Source: Cyclobacteriaceae bacterium
GTDB taxonomy: Bacteria > Bacteroidota > Bacteroidia > Cytophagales > Cyclobacteriaceae
Assembly: GCA_020832305.1 (NCBI GenBank)
Contig: JAFIEV010000010.1
Location: 186,001 to 250,000, forward strand
Direction of reading: 5' to 3'
Length of the DNA stretch: 64,000 nucleotides
Made by a program: the position numbers and the translations under genes. The notes under the pieces were generated by a model. The model searched no databases. It was not told the DNA's origin and was given only the letters and a program-made list of their open reading frames with translations. Below are positions 61,882-64,000 of the stretch, piece after piece; within the stretch, counting starts at the first letter, position 1; every line of letters starts with the position of its first letter.

Positions 61882-62361
61882 ATGAATAGATGCTCCTTAT
61901 TTTTTTTGCTGTTACCTGTACTGTGGTCTTGCGCAGGTGACAGATTATATGAAGCTAAAGAAGACTTTGATAAAGGGAACTGGTCAGTTAGCCAGGAGGT
62001 TCAATTTGAATTTGAAATTAAATCTGATGAAATAGCATATGACCTGCATTTAAGCCTGCGCCATGACCTTGATTATCCTTTTCACAATTTATATTTTAAA
62101 TACCAGCTTTACGACCAGGATGAAAATGTCTTAAAAGAGAGATTGGTAAATCTTGATTTATTCAATCCAAAGACAGGCAGTCCGATTGGTAGTGGTATTG
62201 GTATATACCGGGATTTGGAAACACTCATAGAGGAAGGGATCTCATTTAAAAGTGTTGGCAATTATAAAGTTACCCTGGTTCACTATATGCGGCCGGAAAT
62301 ACTTCAAGGCATACATTCTATTGGGATTAAACTGAAAGAAAACCAGAAGTCTAAACGCTAA
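61882..62361 (+). CDS. gldH: Gliding motility lipoprotein GldH
   Basis: A 159-residue lipoprotein (MNRCSLFFLLLPVLWSC, lipobox LWSC, C17). The core YDLHLSLRHDLDYPFHNLYF and GSGIGIYRDLETLIEEG matches the GldH family. GldH is required for gliding and chitin use in Flavobacterium and belongs to the machinery linked to type IX secretion. A homologue does not prove gliding in this organism. The start at 61882 puts the signal peptide first; a long in-frame extension overlaps ricT and is rejected. It is convergent with the Nudix gene, overlapping by 11 bases. Confidence 0.88.
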   Translation: MNRCSLFFLLLPVLWSCAGDRLYEAKEDFDKGNWSVSQEVQFEFEIKSDEIAYDLHLSLRHDLDYPFHNLYFKYQLYDQDENVLKERLVNLDLFNPKTGSPIGSGIGIYRDLETLIEEGISFKSVGNYKVTLVHYMRPEILQGIHSIGIKLKENQKSKR

Positions 62362-62752
62362 ACCACCTACTGACTTCATATGTAATTGGGATATCTGCCG
62401 GGCACCAGTTGAGTTCATGGAGCTGATTGGGCTTCAACCATTTAAAATCAAGGTGTTCTGTGAGTATGGGAGGGGCATCACCGTTTGTCTTACAAAAATA
62501 TGGTATCAGTTCGATCGATTTTTCAGGGTATTCATGCCTTACCGGTTTTAACCGCATTTGAGGAATTACTTTCAAATTGAGCTCTTCCATCACTTCCCTG
62601 ACCAGCGCTTCCTGTTCAGTTTCACCTTGTTGAATCTTACCTCCCGGAAACTCCCAAAGATATGGTTCATGAATTACCTTACCTCTTTTTACACAGAGGA
62701 TTTCGGCATTACGGGTTATTATGGCACAAACTACTCGTATCATGGTTTGCAA
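62351..62752 (-). CDS. Nudix hydrolase, MutT-like
   Basis: A 133-residue Nudix enzyme with the complete box G38-x5-E44-x7-R52-E53-V54-x-E56-E57 in GGKIQQGETEQEALVREVME. The N-terminal IRVVCAIITRNAEILCVKRG resembles the (8-oxo)-dGTP-cleaning MutT group. The second Met (MIRVV, 62743) may be the true start. Its 3' end overlaps gldH by 11 bases in convergent orientation. Confidence 0.92.
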   Translation of the reverse strand: MQTMIRVVCAIITRNAEILCVKRGKVIHEPYLWEFPGGKIQQGETEQEALVREVMEELNLKVIPQMRLKPVRHEYPEKSIELIPYFCKTNGDAPPILTEHLDFKWLKPNQLHELNWCPADIPITYEVSRWFSV

Positions 62753-62834
62753 TTAAGAAGCTTTACAAATAAAATGCAAGAACTCAATTCACAAAGGGCA
62801 CGTCTTGTCAATTTTTTTATTGAAATTTTTTATT

Positions 62835-64000
62835 TTAATCTATCAAGGCCACAAAACCTCCTGCAGGTAATAATGTTATTTCAAGCAATGATGATGTTTT
62901 CAGACTTTCTGATATATCAAAACCACTTGCATTTTGTTTATCGGTAATAATCATCGATTTGCTCTCTGTATTTATAAAGGAAAGATCGAGTTTCAGGGCT
63001 AATGAATTTTCAGTTCCGTTAATACCACCCAGATACCATGTATTGCCTTTTCTTCTCGCGAGTACCACATGTTGGCCAGGGAAACCAGAAATATATTTAG
63101 TTTCATCCCACGTAACAGGTATATTTGACATAAATTGTATAACCTGTTCATTTTGAGTAAGATAGGATTCGGGTTTATCGGCAAAATGCAGAAGCCCTGT
63201 TTCAAAAACAACAGAAAGTGCCAGTTCATGTCCTAAAGTAGTCTTGCGGGAATAGGTTTGGTTGCTGAAAGTGACAGGAGTATAGTCCATTGGGCCACAT
63301 ACATTTCTGGTAAAAGGCAGTATAGTATTGTGCCAAACCGCATTTTCAGGATAGTGATCGTTAAATGAGTAACATTCAGCGCCTTTTACAGCTTCTGAAG
63401 TCACTAAATGGGGATATGTCCTTTCCCAGCCCCTTGGCAGAGTACAACCATGAAAATTTATCATCAGCTTGAATTCAGCTGCATCCTTGAGAATTTCATG
63501 GTACTGCTTAATGATCTCCTGTTTATCGCTTTGGAAAAAATCAATTTTCAATCCTTTTATACCAAGTGATTGTAATTTTTTCATTTCTTGTCGTCTATCC
63601 TCAGCTAAATGCATCTTATCTCTGGGGGCTTCTTCAACTGTATTATGCGGGCCTCCCGAATTATACCAAAACCATAAATCAATATTTAGCTTTTTTGCAT
63701 AACGAATAAGCGCCTCTATTTCCATAGGGTCTATGGTATTCCAGTTTGCATCGATCAAGCTGTATTCCCATTTCATTTTTTCAGCCAAATCAATAAATTT
63801 TTTGAGACTCACAGAGTTTTTACTGCTTTCGTGATCTGACCACCAGCTCCAGGAAGCTCTGCCCGGCTTTACCCAATCAAAATTCCCTTGTAATTCGGGG
63901 CTTGCCAAATGGAAAACCAAATTATTTTCAAGAATACCTCCCGGATTATTTGCTATCATAATAACCCGCCATGGCATAATCCATTCATCAGACCTGGTAG
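62835..64000 (-). CDS. Glycoside hydrolase family 97, C-terminal part (cut by window edge)
   Basis: The frame is open through the right edge, so the N-terminal beta-sandwich of this family and the gene start are missing; 388 codons are visible. The TIM barrel shows PGRASWSWWSDHESSKN, YSLIDANWN, GIKGLKIDFFQSDKQEI and MINFHGCTLPRGWERTYPHL, then TSEAVKGAECYSFNDHYP, all typical of GH97. GH97 contains alpha-glucosidases and alpha-galactosidases; the aspartate of KIDFF is where the retaining branch has its nucleophile. Activity is not settled. Such enzymes are usually periplasmic. Confidence 0.9.
   Translation of the reverse strand, partial: TRSDEWIMPWRVIMIANNPGGILENNLVFHLASPELQGNFDWVKPGRASWSWWSDHESSKNSVSLKKFIDLAEKMKWEYSLIDANWNTIDPMEIEALIRYAKKLNIDLWFWYNSGGPHNTVEEAPRDKMHLAEDRRQEMKKLQSLGIKGLKIDFFQSDKQEIIKQYHEILKDAAEFKLMINFHGCTLPRGWERTYPHLVTSEAVKGAECYSFNDHYPENAVWHNTILPFTRNVCGPMDYTPVTFSNQTYSRKTTLGHELALSVVFETGLLHFADKPESYLTQNEQVIQFMSNIPVTWDETKYISGFPGQHVVLARRKGNTWYLGGINGTENSLALKLDLSFINTESKSMIITDKQNASGFDISESLKTSSLLEITLLPAGGFVALID

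Overview
The window looks like a chromosome segment of a free-living, probably marine or sodium-adapted member of the Bacteroidota, most likely order Cytophagales. The evidence is a SusC/SusD pair, the gliding lipoprotein GldH, a GWxTD protein, FKBP-type lipoproteins, several Bacteroidota-type -7 boxes (TAnnTTTG), few Shine-Dalgarno sites, and a Na+-pumping NADH:quinone reductase. Base composition is moderately AT-rich (roughly 40% GC by eye). I saw no insertion sequence, prophage, integrase, CRISPR array or rRNA; the only RNA gene found is tRNA-His.

Layout. 1-2.8 kb: nqrA-nqrB-nqrC (minus strand, nqrC cut by the edge). 2.9-4.75 kb: a tight minus-strand operon of two very small genes, cmk and ispH. 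4.9-7.1 kb: a small coiled-coil protein and an Uup-type ABC-F ATPase. 7.4-16.6 kb: mostly minus strand, with a lipid A-type acyltransferase, a secreted duplicated-module protein, tRNA-His, a lone MoxR ATPase (plus strand), a zinc-ribbon membrane protein, a DPP4-like peptidase, an alpha/beta hydrolase and dxs. Both dxs and ispH of the MEP isoprenoid pathway are therefore present. 16.9-24.4 kb: scpA with a flippase-like membrane protein, ndk, nrnA, two FKBP lipoproteins, a lipid kinase and an App1-type phosphatase.

25-37 kb is the accessory centre: susC, susD, a terminator, a large FG-GAP/ASPIC-UnbV protein, a vanadium-haloperoxidase-type PAP2 enzyme and a clan-A-like glycosidase. All are predicted to be exported, apparently forming an outer-membrane uptake and processing locus. 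37-50 kb: an outer-membrane barrel protein, an aldehyde dehydrogenase, a TPR-type two-component system, a metallophosphoesterase, a TEX264/GyrI-like membrane protein, a divergent GH43/GH26 pair around a LacI-type operator-like site, a secreted coiled-coil protein, a double CDGSH protein, a CoA-binding protein, a flavoprotein and meaB.

50.6-64 kb: dnaK, a methyltransferase, a GWxTD protein, rlmB, manC, recQ, purD, ricT-gldH, a Nudix hydrolase and the C-terminal part of a GH97 glycosidase cut by the right edge.

Most genes belong to recognised families. The least explained items are the two tiny genes ahead of cmk (4501-4752), the TEX264-like protein, the SusCD/UnbV/haloperoxidase locus, and several strong inverted repeats in intergenic DNA (9139-9160, 24641-24718, 41906-41950, 45211-45222). 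Family names come from motif recognition without database searches.
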